From Nocardia flavorosea NBRC 108225 (GTDB lineage Bacteria; Actinomycetota; Actinomycetes; Mycobacteriales; Mycobacteriaceae), in the NCBI RefSeq assembly GCF_001613385.1, contig NZ_BDCG01000024.1:62001-126000 (forward strand): DNA of 64,000 nucleotides. The letters run 5' to 3'. Below are positions 34,732 to 44,584 of this stretch, piece by piece. The notes beneath the pieces are model-generated. The model was not told the origin of the DNA, made no database searches, and worked only from the letters and a program-made list of their open reading frames with translations. The position numbers and the translations under genes were made by a program. How positions within the stretch are numbered: the stretch's first letter is position 1; every line of letters begins with the position of its first letter.

Positions 34732-36885
34732 GTGTTGCTCAACAGCGGTGACGTGTTCGCCGGTTTCACTATCGAGCGGCAACTCGGTGAAGGCGGAATG
34801 GGTGCCGTGTATCTGGCCCGGCATCCCCGGCTCGGGAAACTGACCGCCCTCAAACTGCTCAAACCGGAACTGTTCGCCGACGCCGCGATCCGCACACGTT
34901 TCGAGCGGGAAGCGGATCTGGCTGCCGCCCTGGATCATCCGAGCATCGTCACGGTGTACGACCGTGGGATGGAGGGTGAGCACCTGTGGATGTGCATGCA
35001 GTACATCGACGGCGCCGACGCGGGCACAGTGAATTCTCTGTCGTTGCCGCCGGACAAGGCGGTGCAGATCATCGCGGGTGTTGCCGACGCGCTCGATTAC
35101 GCGCACGGAAGGGGCGTTCTGCACCGGGATGTGAAACCGTCCAATATTCTGCTCGCCCGCGCCAATACCGGGCAAGGTGAGCGGGTTTTCCTGACCGATT
35201 TCGGTCTGGCGCGGTTGCGTGCGGAAACGGTCCGGTTGACACAGACGGGAATGTTCACCGCGACCCTCGCGTTCGCCTCGCCGGAGCAGATGACCGGCGG
35301 CGATATGGACGGCCGGTCGGACCAGTATTCGCTGGCCTGCACGCTGTACTGGCTGCTCACCGGAATGGCACCGTTCGATTCCCCGAATCCCGCCGATATC
35401 ATCCACGCGAATCTGCAGCTGGCGGCGCCGCCGCTGGCGGTCAAACGGCGTGGCCTGCCGCCGGGGCTGGATCCGGTGCTGGCCAAGGCGATGGCCAAAC
35501 ATCCGGCGCACCGCTACCGGACGTGCGCGGAATTCGCTGCGGCCGCGGAACGTGCGCTGGCCGCCCCGCCGTCCCCGCAGCCGCCGGCGCCGGCGCCGGC
35601 GCCGGAAACGACCGGGCCGGGTTCCGGGTTCGCGCCGGCAGCGGGATATGCCCCCGCGCCACCTGTTGCGCCGGGCGCGCCCGGGCCGGCGGGATATCCG
35701 GCCGACGGTCGATACGCGGCCGGCGCACCGCCGGTTGTGCCCCCGCAGTCGGCGGGTTCACCGTCGACGGGCGCGCCACGAGGACAGGCTGTGGAGCAGG
35801 CGGGCGGGGCGGCGCACACCGACGTCCCGTCGGGGCAGGCCGACCATGCCGGTGTGCAACCCACTGTCGCGATCACGCGACCCGCACCGCCGGCCGGTGC
35901 GCCGGGTCCGGCGGTGGAGCAGACGGGCGGGTTCGGCGCGGTGCCTTCGAGCGTCGAGCACACGGGCAAAAACCCGCAGGCCCCCGCGGGAGTCGAACAT
36001 ACCGGCGGGCTACCTGTGGTACCGGCGATGTGGCCCGAGCCCGCGGGCGCACCGGCCGGTTACGCGGGTGGATCGGTGGAAGCCACCGGCGCCACGGCGA
36101 CCGTGCACCGCGGCGGCTACCCGCCCGGTCCACCCGGTTTCTCCCCGCCGCCGCCGGGTTACACCCCGCCCGGCAATACCGCACCGCCGGTGCGGCGTAG
36201 CCGGGCACCGTGGATCGCCGTGGCGATTCTCGTACCGCTCATCGTGCTCGCCTTGATCGCGGTGGTCGTGGTGGTGTTCCTGGACACCGGCGATTCGGGC
36301 TCGGGCAGTGCCCCGGCCGCGCCGCAGACCTCCACCCTGGAACGGGAACCGAGCAGTACGGCCGGTCCCGGCGATTCGCCCGGCGGTGAGCCCGGTGACC
36401 GCACCCGCCGCCTGTTTCCGTCCCTGCTTCCGCAGGGGTCCGGACTCGACGGGCTCGGTTATCAGAACGCTCGATGCAGCAGGTTCGGTCCCGGCGATCA
36501 GATCCCACTGCTCCCGGATGTGCCGGTTTTCGACGATGTACTCGAAGCCCGCCCCTGGGAGGCGATCTGGGATTGCCGGCAGGTCCAGCTGCAGCCCGAC
36601 CGGATGGACTACACGATCATCACCTATCGGGACGCCGAAGCCGCCCGGGAGGTGGTTGCCGGCCTGCCCGCGCACGATACGTCGGCGGGTACCAAATCCG
36701 GCGAACCGTATATCGCCCATGTCTGGGAGGATTCCGGCGCACGCGGCCCCTTCACTGTGAACATGCTGGTCTCCTTCGGTTCCGGAGGAGATTCACCGCG
36801 CAGCAACTCCCTGCTGTTCGTTCGCAAATGGGGCCCGACTGCTCGTCAGGACCTCTACAGCTGGTGGGCGGACGCACCGCTGTGA
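34732..36885 (+). CDS. Ser/Thr protein kinase with Pro-rich linker and extracellular domain (first triad)
   Basis: A 717-residue product from a GTG at 34732 with AAGGGGG upstream. Kinase domain 10-270: GEGGMG loop, K41, HRDVKPSN with D133, and DFG at 156. A linker at 280-490 is Pro/Ala/Gly-rich and carries the V-E-x-T-G motif five times (354, 395, 408, 421, 449). One transmembrane helix at about 494-516 precedes an extracellular domain of 200 residues with a WDCRQVQLQPDRMDYT segment and two cysteines. Layout matches PknB/PknF-type kinases without PASTA repeats. It probably senses an envelope signal and phosphorylates cytosolic targets. Confidence 0.94.
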   Translation: MLLNSGDVFAGFTIERQLGEGGMGAVYLARHPRLGKLTALKLLKPELFADAAIRTRFEREADLAAALDHPSIVTVYDRGMEGEHLWMCMQYIDGADAGTVNSLSLPPDKAVQIIAGVADALDYAHGRGVLHRDVKPSNILLARANTGQGERVFLTDFGLARLRAETVRLTQTGMFTATLAFASPEQMTGGDMDGRSDQYSLACTLYWLLTGMAPFDSPNPADIIHANLQLAAPPLAVKRRGLPPGLDPVLAKAMAKHPAHRYRTCAEFAAAAERALAAPPSPQPPAPAPAPETTGPGSGFAPAAGYAPAPPVAPGAPGPAGYPADGRYAAGAPPVVPPQSAGSPSTGAPRGQAVEQAGGAAHTDVPSGQADHAGVQPTVAITRPAPPAGAPGPAVEQTGGFGAVPSSVEHTGKNPQAPAGVEHTGGLPVVPAMWPEPAGAPAGYAGGSVEATGATATVHRGGYPPGPPGFSPPPPGYTPPGNTAPPVRRSRAPWIAVAILVPLIVLALIAVVVVVFLDTGDSGSGSAPAAPQTSTLEREPSSTAGPGDSPGGEPGDRTRRLFPSLLPQGSGLDGLGYQNARCSRFGPGDQIPLLPDVPVFDDVLEARPWEAIWDCRQVQLQPDRMDYTIITYRDAEAAREVVAGLPAHDTSAGTKSGEPYIAHVWEDSGARGPFTVNMLVSFGSGGDSPRSNSLLFVRKWGPTARQDLYSWWADAPL

Positions 36886-36952
36886 GGCCCGCGGCGCTCC
36901 CGGCTGCCGCGAAACCTCCCAGCGGGCAGCGTGCGACCGGTGGCGCCGCCCG

Positions 36953-37720
<768 letters not shown>

Positions 37721-37759
37721 CGCCACCCCGTCTTCCACAGATGTAGGGCCGGGGCCGGT

Positions 37760-38065
37760 TCACGCGACCGGCACCCGCGACGCCGTCCGGGCATCCAGTA
37801 CCGCACGCAGCACCGGCTGTTCGGCCGCCAGCTCGAGGTGTACCTCGTCCACGGTCCGGCCCTGGGCGGCACCCAGTTCCAGCTTGGCGTCCAGATGAAT
37901 GTTCCACCGATAGCGCAGGGCCGCAAGTACTCCCTGCGGTCCGCCGAACAACCGGTCGAGGTGGGGGATATCGTCGAACAGGTCGGCGCGGGCGGGGTCG
38001 GCGGCCGCGCGGTCGAGAACGGTGCGCAGGATCTCGGTGCGCAGGTGCTGTTCTGTCCAGGACAT
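37760..38065 (-). CDS. Hypothetical protein, 101 residues
   Basis: The ATG at 38065 has GAAAGGG upstream, deciding it over a longer frame to 38128. The product is soluble and alpha-helical, beginning MSWTEQHLRTEILRTVLDRA. It contains FDDIPHLDRLFGGPQGVLAALRYRW and a C-terminal HLELAAEQPVLRAVLDA. No family is recognised. It lies 39 bases upstream of the orphan ABC ATPase, in the same operon, so it may be a partner or regulator. It overlaps nothing and lies divergent from the second kinase gene. Confidence 0.7.
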   Translation of the reverse strand: MSWTEQHLRTEILRTVLDRAAADPARADLFDDIPHLDRLFGGPQGVLAALRYRWNIHLDAKLELGAAQGRTVDEVHLELAAEQPVLRAVLDARTASRVPVA

Positions 38066-38253
38066 GATCCGTGCCCTTTCGGTCGGGGCCTGGGGTGCGC
38101 CGTCCGGTCCGGCGCCGGCGTGTTCCACGCTATGGATCCGCTGCCCGCACTGCGTCGTGCGGCGGGCGAGAATCGATCTCCTACCGGGGGTGGAGACGAG
38201 CCCCGGCCTCAGGGCGGATGTATCGCACGGCCGGGGCTGATTACCCTGGAGAG

Positions 38254-39636
38254 GTGCCTGAGAGCCACCTCACACCCGGTTCCGCGGCGGGTGATCACCC
38301 GGGGCGTCCGGGCGGGGGCGTCGCCGCGGTGACCGTTCGGGCCGGCCTGGTCTGGCGCCGGTTCACGAACGGGCGGCTGCGGCTGGGCTGGCACCCGCTC
38401 GGGGACCTGCCGTTCGACTACCCGCCGAAGGTGGTGCTGTCCGCCGATCTGGCGCTGCTCGTCCTCGGTCTCGTCGCCTGCCTGCAGCGGCACGAATACT
38501 TCCCGACGGTGCTGCCGTTGCTTGCGGTGGTGCTGCTGTTCCTGTCGGTGCCGGCCTATGTGCTGTTCGGGATCGTGCCGCGGCCGCTGGTACTGGGCAT
38601 GGCGACGATGGTCGCGGCGGCACTGTTCTTCGCCCAGCCGGTCGAATCCGATTTCGCGCCGTTCGTGCTGATGGTGGTGGCCGCCGAGATCGCGGCGATC
38701 GCGCCGAAGCGGGTGAGTATCCCGCTGGCGCTCCTGGCGACCGTAGAACTGGTCGCCTTCGCCGTGATGAGCCAGGCGCTGTGGGGAAACGATAATCTGC
38801 GTACCGGTGTCCCGATGTACGCGCTCGGTATCCTGCTCGGCTGGCTGGTCGGCGTGATGCTGCAGTACCAGCGGCTGTACCTGTATCAGGAACGGGAGAA
38901 CCAGAATGTGCGGGCCGCGCAGGCGGCGGCCGCCGAACGCAACCGCATCGCCCGCGAAGTACACGATGTGATAGCACATTCGCTCACCGTGACCCTGCTG
39001 CACGTCACCGCCGCCCGGCATGCGCTCAGCACCGACAGCGATGTGGAGGAGGCGGTGGATGCGCTCGCCGACGCCGAACGGCTGGGCCGGCAGGCCATGG
39101 CCGATATCCGGCGCACGGTGGGCCTGCTGGATTCCGGGCGGACCACGGCGGGCCCGGAACCGGGCGTCGACGATATCTCCGCCCTGATCGACGACTTCGC
39201 CAACGCCGGCCTGACGGTGCGCCGCCGTTTCACCGGCGATCTGGACCGGATCTCCGCGGCGGTCGGTCTCGCGCTGTACCGCATCTGCCAGGAATCTCTG
39301 GCCAATATCGCCAAACACGCATCCGGCGCGGCCGTCGAATTCGCACTGGAAGTCGGCGCGCGGTCGGCGGTCGTGCGGGTGCGCAATCCGCTTTCGCCGG
39401 GGGCACGTATCGGGCACGGCACCGGTGTCGCGGGGATGCGGCAGCGGGCCGAAGGACTCGGCGGCCGGATCCTCGTCGGCCCGGAGGCCGGTTCCTGGAT
39501 CGTGCGGGCCGAATTCCCGCTGCACGACCGCCCCGGGCAGGTCGACGAGTCCGCACCCGATACCCGCGAAGAACACTGCGCGCTGATGAAATCGATCGGC
39601 GTCCCCCAAGTCCGTAGACCGGGACTGCCCGGATGA
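38254..39636 (+). CDS. NarL-type sensor histidine kinase (second triad)
   Basis: A 460-residue product; GTG 38254 is chosen, and a GTG at 38329 is possible. A cytosolic N-terminus of about 70 residues precedes several membrane helices between 70 and 205 (VLSADLALLVLGLVACL, VLPLLAVVLLFLSVPAYVLF, LALLATVELVAFAV, ALGILLGWLVGVML). HisKA_3 carries H237 in IAREVHDVIAHSLT, and the HATPase has ALYRICQESLANIAKHASG and GTGVAGMRQRAEGLGG. It resembles the first kinase in layout. The regulator gene follows after 355 bases. Confidence 0.92.
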   Translation: MPESHLTPGSAAGDHPGRPGGGVAAVTVRAGLVWRRFTNGRLRLGWHPLGDLPFDYPPKVVLSADLALLVLGLVACLQRHEYFPTVLPLLAVVLLFLSVPAYVLFGIVPRPLVLGMATMVAAALFFAQPVESDFAPFVLMVVAAEIAAIAPKRVSIPLALLATVELVAFAVMSQALWGNDNLRTGVPMYALGILLGWLVGVMLQYQRLYLYQERENQNVRAAQAAAAERNRIAREVHDVIAHSLTVTLLHVTAARHALSTDSDVEEAVDALADAERLGRQAMADIRRTVGLLDSGRTTAGPEPGVDDISALIDDFANAGLTVRRRFTGDLDRISAAVGLALYRICQESLANIAKHASGAAVEFALEVGARSAVVRVRNPLSPGARIGHGTGVAGMRQRAEGLGGRILVGPEAGSWIVRAEFPLHDRPGQVDESAPDTREEHCALMKSIGVPQVRRPGLPG

Positions 39637-39991
39637 CCACCGAACTCCCGCCTCGGGCCGGGACAGCGCGCGAGAACGGACGCCGGGACGTAGGCGGCGT
39701 GCGGCGGACCGGCCGGTGCGTGCGTGACGGACCGGGCCGGTCACTCCGCCGTGCAAGTGCCCGGGGATTCACGAACCGCGCGAAAACCGGCAGTGACGAG
39801 ATGTTGCCCGTGGCCCGGGACCGGGGCAGGCGCCTCTTGAGCGCCATTCCGAGGCCGGCCGGGCGGAGAACTCGGTGGCAGGTCGTCCGGCCGGGCCGAT
39901 CGGTGAGACAGCCGGGGCGACGTATGACAGGGCGGCCGTGTGTACCGATACGGCTCCGGCCGGTGCCGGTCACCGATTAACGGGAGGAAAA
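39637..39991. other. Gap between second histidine kinase and its regulator
   Basis: 355 bases. A frame overlaps the kinase stop by ATGA and stays open to 39980, but it is Arg-rich and uses rare codons (see rejected items). No strong hairpin is seen. Confidence 0.4.
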
Positions 39992-40678
39992 ATGACCAGG
40001 GTCGATAGCGATCCGGAAGCCCTCGAGGTCTTGATCGTCGACGACCAGGAACTCGTGCGCGGCGGGTTACGCCGGATCCTGCGCCGCCGCGACGGGTTCC
40101 GGATCAGCGAATGCGCCGACGGCGACGAGGTGCTCGCCGCGGTCGCGGCGCACACTCCGGATATCGTGCTCATGGATCTGCGGATGAAACGGGTGGGCGG
40201 TATCGAGGCCACCCGGCTGCTGCGAGCCCGCGCCGGCGAACCTCCGGTGCTCGTGCTCACCACCTTCGACGACGATCAGCTGCTGTCCGGGGCTTTGCGC
40301 GCCGGCGCCGCCGGGTTCCTGCTGAAGGATTCCCCCGCCGAGGATCTGATTCGAGCCGTCCGCACCGTCGCCGCGGGCGGGGCCTGGCTCGATCCGGCCG
40401 TCACCGGCCGCGTGCTGTCGGCCTACCGCACCTCCGCGGTCCCGCCGGCCGGACCACCCGCCGGTGGTGAGCTGACCAGCCGCGAATACGAGGTCCTGGC
40501 GCTGATCGGCCGGGGCAAGGCCAACAGCGAGATAGCCCACGCGCTCGGAATCTCGGAGGTCACCGTGAAATCCCATGTGGGTCATATCTTCGGCAAGCTG
40601 GGACTGCGCGACCGTGCCGCCGCCATCGTCTACGCGTTTGACCACGGTGTGGTTTCCCCGGGACAATCCAAGGTTTGA
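39992..40678 (+). CDS. NarL/LuxR-type response regulator (second triad)
   Basis: A 228-residue product from the ATG at 39992, with GGGAGG six bases upstream. Receiver: D17-D18, phospho-acceptor D62 (IVLMDLRMKRVGG), LTTFDDD and FLLKDSPAED. LuxR HTH: ELTSREYEVLALIGRGKANSEIAHALGI, then VKSHVGHIFGKLGLRDRA. It is probably phosphorylated by the upstream kinase. A Ser/Thr kinase gene starts 66 bases later, repeating the arrangement of the first triad. Confidence 0.94.
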   Translation: MTRVDSDPEALEVLIVDDQELVRGGLRRILRRRDGFRISECADGDEVLAAVAAHTPDIVLMDLRMKRVGGIEATRLLRARAGEPPVLVLTTFDDDQLLSGALRAGAAGFLLKDSPAEDLIRAVRTVAAGGAWLDPAVTGRVLSAYRTSAVPPAGPPAGGELTSREYEVLALIGRGKANSEIAHALGISEVTVKSHVGHIFGKLGLRDRAAAIVYAFDHGVVSPGQSKV

Positions 40679-40744
40679 CGGGCAGCCCGGCGCGATTACG
40701 CGACCGGGTCGATACGGCGCCCGCGACGTGGAGAGGATGGACGG

Positions 40745-43474
40745 GTGCAGGCGCCAGGTTCCGAAGTCGGCGGGCGGTTCGGTCCTTATGAGCTGCGTTC
40801 CCTGCTGGGTAGCGGCGGAATGGGAGAGGTCTACGAGGCCTACGACACCGTCAAGGAACGGGTGGTCGCGCTCAAACTGCTCTCCGGCGATCTGGTCGGC
40901 GACCCGGAATACCAGACCCGGTTCCGTCGCGAATCGCAGGCCGCGGCCCGGCTCGCCGAACCGCATATCATCCCCATCCACGATTGGGGTGTGATCGAGG
41001 GCCGGCTGTTCATCGATATGCGGCTGGTCGCCGGCACCGATCTGCGATCCGTACTGCAGGCCGGTGGTCCGCTGAGCCCGCAGCGCGCGGTCACCGTGAT
41101 CGAGCAGATCGCCGCCGCCCTGGATGCCGCGCACGTCGACGGTCTGGTGCACCGCGATGTGAAACCGGCGAACATTCTGGTCACCGACACCGATTTCGCC
41201 TATCTTGCCGATTTCGGGATCGCCCACCACGCGGGTGATTCCGCTGTGACGCAGGCGGGGGTCGCGGTCGGCTCCTACACCTACATGGCGCCCGAACGGT
41301 TCGAACGCGTACCGGTCACCGCGCGCGCCGATATCTATTCGCTGGCATGTGTCCTGCACGAATGTCTCACCGGCGCGCAACCGTTCGAGGCTCCGAGTAT
41401 CGGCATGCTGATCCGTGCGCATCTCGCCGAACCGCCGCCCCGGGCAAGTCTTCAGCGAACCGGGTTACCGGCTGCATTCGACGATGTGATCGCATGTGGT
41501 ATGGCCAAGGATCCGCACGAGCGTTTCGCTACGGCAGGAGAACTCGCTGTCGCAGCCCGTACCGCGCTGAACTCCCCGGCACGTCCGCCGCAGTCGCACG
41601 CGGCATCTGCACCGGGAACCGGCGAATTCCCCGCAACACCGGTGCCTTCCGCGGAGAGCTCTCCGCCGACCGGCGGTATACCCACTCTGGTGGTCCGGAT
41701 TCCGAATCGCGACGAAGACGGCACCCCGGATCAGACCACGGTCCTGCCCGCGATCATCCCCGGCGACCCCACCTCGGTGCGCCCGACCGAATTCGAGTTC
41801 ACTCCGCTCACCTCCGACGACCAGGCCGAGCCCGAAGTCCCGGGTCCCGGTATCCGCCCGTTCCCCGACGCCCACCTGTACCAGAACGAGCAGTTGCATC
41901 CGGCCGCCGATCCGGATTCGGCCCCCGCAACCGGTGGTATGCCGGTCGCCGACTTCTACCCGCCCGACCAGGCGACCCGCATCTACGGCCAGGGCCTGGG
42001 GCCCACCGCACCCGGCACCGACGATACGACCCGCGTTTTCGAGCCGCCGCAAACCGCCCCGGACCCCACCGGCGCCGACGCCACCCGCGCCTATCGGCTT
42101 CCCCCCGGCTCGGCCGATCCGGAATTCCGGCCGGGCGAGCCTGCCCACGAACCGGATGATGCCTACCGTTCGGACCTGCGTGCCTACGGCATCCGGCCCC
42201 AGTCATTCGAGAACGGCTACCGATCGAGCGAATACCCCCTCGAGGGTCGCCCTCATGGGCCGGGCGAACAACCCCTCCAGCCGGATGAAGGCGGCCCCCG
42301 ATCGGGCGAATACCCGGTGAACGCCCACGGCGGAACCGACCGGTCTGCACAGTCGGGCGACTTCCGGTACCGCCCGGACGACGACACCCGCCGGGTGGAC
42401 GACTACACCCATGTCCCGCCCGGCGCCTACGGGCCGGATGAGCGGGGTTATCCGCCCGCCGAGGGCGCATACGGACAGAGCGCACAAGCTTTCCGGCCGG
42501 ATGAGGGCGGCCATGGCTCGGGCGAGTATCCGGTGGATGCCCACGGCGGGACCGGCCGTGCCGCACAGCCAGGTGATTTCGGCTACCACCCGGGGGACGC
42601 CCCCCGGCGGGTGGACGATGACGACCAGTTCCCGGCGGGTCGTGCGTACGGGCCGGAGGAAGGTGCCTATCCGCGGGCCGAAGGTCCACACGGGCCGGGC
42701 GGTGCGGCCGATCCGGCCACCGGGGACTGGTGGACCGCCGAGCGTGGGGCCCCCTCCGAGGATCGGCAGCCCGGCGGGCCGGTCTCGCCGGGCCCCGGCG
42801 GCCTGTTCGGTTACGGCGGTGCCGGCTCCGGACCCGGCGACCTGCAGCCCGACTCGTACGGTTCCGGTGCTGCTTCGGGAGCCCCGCAGCCGGACCCCTA
42901 TGCCGCCGCCTACGAAGCCGGTTACCGCGACAGCTACATGGCGAACGCGGCCCGGCCCCCTGCGTCCGACCGGGAGGGGCAGCGGTCCCGCACGATGCCG
43001 ATCCTGGCCGGGGCCGGGGTGTTCGTGCTCGTCGTGCTGATCGCGATTCTCGGGTTCACCTTCCTCGGATCCGGCGGCGAGGAGGAAACGCCGAGCGCCG
43101 CCGAGCCCACCGGTGCCGCCCTCACCAGCACGCGCAGCAGTGCGCCGGCCACCTCCACCGCGCCGGCCAGCACCTCCACCACGACCACCACCACGCGTGC
43201 CGCTGTGCCGGCCGATGCGCAGCCCTGTACCTCGGCATCGGGTGGGGGTGCCTACGGTTCGGCGGCGGCCGGGACCGCGGTGACCAGTTGCGAGTTCGCC
43301 GAGGCAGTACGGCAGGCCTATCTGGATCCCACGGTGGTGTCCGCCGAGGGGGAACCCGTTTCCATCGAGGCGACGAGTCCGGTGACCGGGCAGGCCTACA
43401 CCCTCGAATGTGTTGCCGCGGACGGCCTGGTCACCTGCCGTGGCGGCAACAACGCGGTCGTGTACCTGTACTGA
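40745..43474 (+). CDS. Ser/Thr protein kinase with long repeat-bearing linker (second triad)
   Basis: A 909-residue product. Kinase domain 15-275 with GSGGMGEV, K44, HRDVKPAN (D138) and ADFG. A linker of about 475 residues is rich in Pro, Gly, Asp, Tyr and Arg and contains a 72-residue tandem duplication (513-584 and 585-656). Transmembrane helix about 752-774. The extracellular domain of 85 residues has four cysteines (PCTSAS, TSCEF, LECVA, VTCRGG) and ends GGNNAVVYLY, a module found at the C-terminus of several actinobacterial kinases and lipoproteins. The cysteines likely form two disulfides. Confidence 0.94.
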   Translation: MQAPGSEVGGRFGPYELRSLLGSGGMGEVYEAYDTVKERVVALKLLSGDLVGDPEYQTRFRRESQAAARLAEPHIIPIHDWGVIEGRLFIDMRLVAGTDLRSVLQAGGPLSPQRAVTVIEQIAAALDAAHVDGLVHRDVKPANILVTDTDFAYLADFGIAHHAGDSAVTQAGVAVGSYTYMAPERFERVPVTARADIYSLACVLHECLTGAQPFEAPSIGMLIRAHLAEPPPRASLQRTGLPAAFDDVIACGMAKDPHERFATAGELAVAARTALNSPARPPQSHAASAPGTGEFPATPVPSAESSPPTGGIPTLVVRIPNRDEDGTPDQTTVLPAIIPGDPTSVRPTEFEFTPLTSDDQAEPEVPGPGIRPFPDAHLYQNEQLHPAADPDSAPATGGMPVADFYPPDQATRIYGQGLGPTAPGTDDTTRVFEPPQTAPDPTGADATRAYRLPPGSADPEFRPGEPAHEPDDAYRSDLRAYGIRPQSFENGYRSSEYPLEGRPHGPGEQPLQPDEGGPRSGEYPVNAHGGTDRSAQSGDFRYRPDDDTRRVDDYTHVPPGAYGPDERGYPPAEGAYGQSAQAFRPDEGGHGSGEYPVDAHGGTGRAAQPGDFGYHPGDAPRRVDDDDQFPAGRAYGPEEGAYPRAEGPHGPGGAADPATGDWWTAERGAPSEDRQPGGPVSPGPGGLFGYGGAGSGPGDLQPDSYGSGAASGAPQPDPYAAAYEAGYRDSYMANAARPPASDREGQRSRTMPILAGAGVFVLVVLIAILGFTFLGSGGEEETPSAAEPTGAALTSTRSSAPATSTAPASTSTTTTTTRAAVPADAQPCTSASGGGAYGSAAAGTAVTSCEFAEAVRQAYLDPTVVSAEGEPVSIEATSPVTGQAYTLECVAADGLVTCRGGNNAVVYLY
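42281..42712 (+). repeat. 216-bp in-frame tandem duplication in the kinase linker
   Basis: Copy 1 begins at 42281 and copy 2 at 42497. Both encode PDEGG, then SGEYPV and AHGGT, then QxGDF, then RRVDD, then AYGP and AEG, giving 72 residues per unit. The copies have diverged at roughly a third of the residues. Confidence 0.85.
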
Positions 43475-43587
43475 CCGGCCCCGGCCCGGTGCCGCGCACA
43501 GTTCGCGGGCCGATCCGGGCCGGGCTATGGTCGCCGATGAAGTACGGTGCTTCGACCGGGTACGAGACGTGGGAGATCGCAATAGTC

Positions 43588-44505
43588 ATGGGCAGAGTTG
43601 TGTCGACCGAGAAGAAACGGGAACTCTTTCCGGCCCGGCGCCCGCTCGCCCTGCTCGGTTGCCTGCTCACCGCGGCGGTTGTCGCCGCCTGCGGATCCGA
43701 GACCACCGAACCTCCGGCGCCGTCGACTTCGGTCACCCAGGCGGCCGCGGCCGATATGCCCGGCGCCGAGGTACTGATCACTGTCCCCGGCACGCTGGCC
43801 GCCGACTTCGTCGAGTTGGAGCGTTCGCAGAAGGGTGAACTGGGGCTGGCGATCATGCCCGTGGGTGGAGAGCGTCTCGTCGGGATGGGGAAATGGACCA
43901 CCGGCCCGGCCTGGTCCACGATGAAGGTTCCGCTGGTTGTCGCCGCCGAGCGCAAGAACCCGGGCGGGCAGACGTATGCCACCTCGGCCGCCATCACCGC
44001 CTCCGACAACTCCGCTGCCGACAGCCTGTGGTCGAATCTCGGCGCTCCGCGCGCCGCCGCGGACGCGGTGCAGGCCGTCCTGCGCGAGGGCGGCGACGAT
44101 ACGACCGTGGTCCAGGAGAAAGCCGTCCGGTCGGGGTATTCGGCGTTCGGCCAGTCCGAGTGGTCGCTGGCCGATCAGGTGCGGTTCGCGTCCAGGCTGC
44201 CGTGCCTGCCCGGCGCCGATACGGTGATCGAACTGATGGGTTCGGTGAGCGCGAACCAGCAGTGGGGGCTGGGCTCGGTCTTCGCCGAGGCCGATTTCAA
44301 GGGCGGCTGGGGCCCCGACCCCGACGGCGCCTATCTGGTGCGCCAGTTCGGCCTGGTCCCGGTCACCGGTGGCACGATCGCGGTCGCGCTTGCCGCGCAA
44401 CCGGATTCGGGTACGTTCTCCGACGGGATGAACCTGCTCGACGAGATGGCGGGTCTCATCTCGCAGCATCTGGGCGAATTCACCGGCGGTTCCTGTCCGG
44501 CCTGA
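43588..44505 (+). CDS. Class A beta-lactamase-fold lipoprotein
   Basis: A 305-residue product from the ATG at 43588; GTG 43600 and ATG 43538 are alternatives. Lipoprotein signal with lipobox VAAC (C35). The serine-hydrolase motifs of penicillin-recognising enzymes are visible in order: S110-T-M-K113, S139-D-N141 (ITASDNSAA) and a C-terminal KGGWG in the place of KTG. The class A Glu166 loop is not evident. It may therefore be an unusual PBP/beta-lactamase-like protein or a non-hydrolytic penicillin binder. It lies 113 bases after the second Ser/Thr kinase gene, which hints at a cell-wall theme. Confidence 0.82.
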   Translation: MGRVVSTEKKRELFPARRPLALLGCLLTAAVVAACGSETTEPPAPSTSVTQAAAADMPGAEVLITVPGTLAADFVELERSQKGELGLAIMPVGGERLVGMGKWTTGPAWSTMKVPLVVAAERKNPGGQTYATSAAITASDNSAADSLWSNLGAPRAAADAVQAVLREGGDDTTVVQEKAVRSGYSAFGQSEWSLADQVRFASRLPCLPGADTVIELMGSVSANQQWGLGSVFAEADFKGGWGPDPDGAYLVRQFGLVPVTGGTIAVALAAQPDSGTFSDGMNLLDEMAGLISQHLGEFTGGSCPA

Positions 44506-44584
44506 CAGCGGCCGGCGCGGGCGTTACCCGACATTCACGGGCCCGAGGCGGCGCGGCGGGCCGGAAGCGGGCAAGATGGGCGCC

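Noticed and set aside
39633..39980. A 115-codon frame overlapping the second histidine kinase stop by ATGA and ending 11 bases before the regulator
   Set aside because: It is Arg/Gly/Pro-rich, uses AGG, AGA, CGA, ATA and GTA codons unlike neighbours, and has no recognisable domain. The ATGA overlap can occur by chance.
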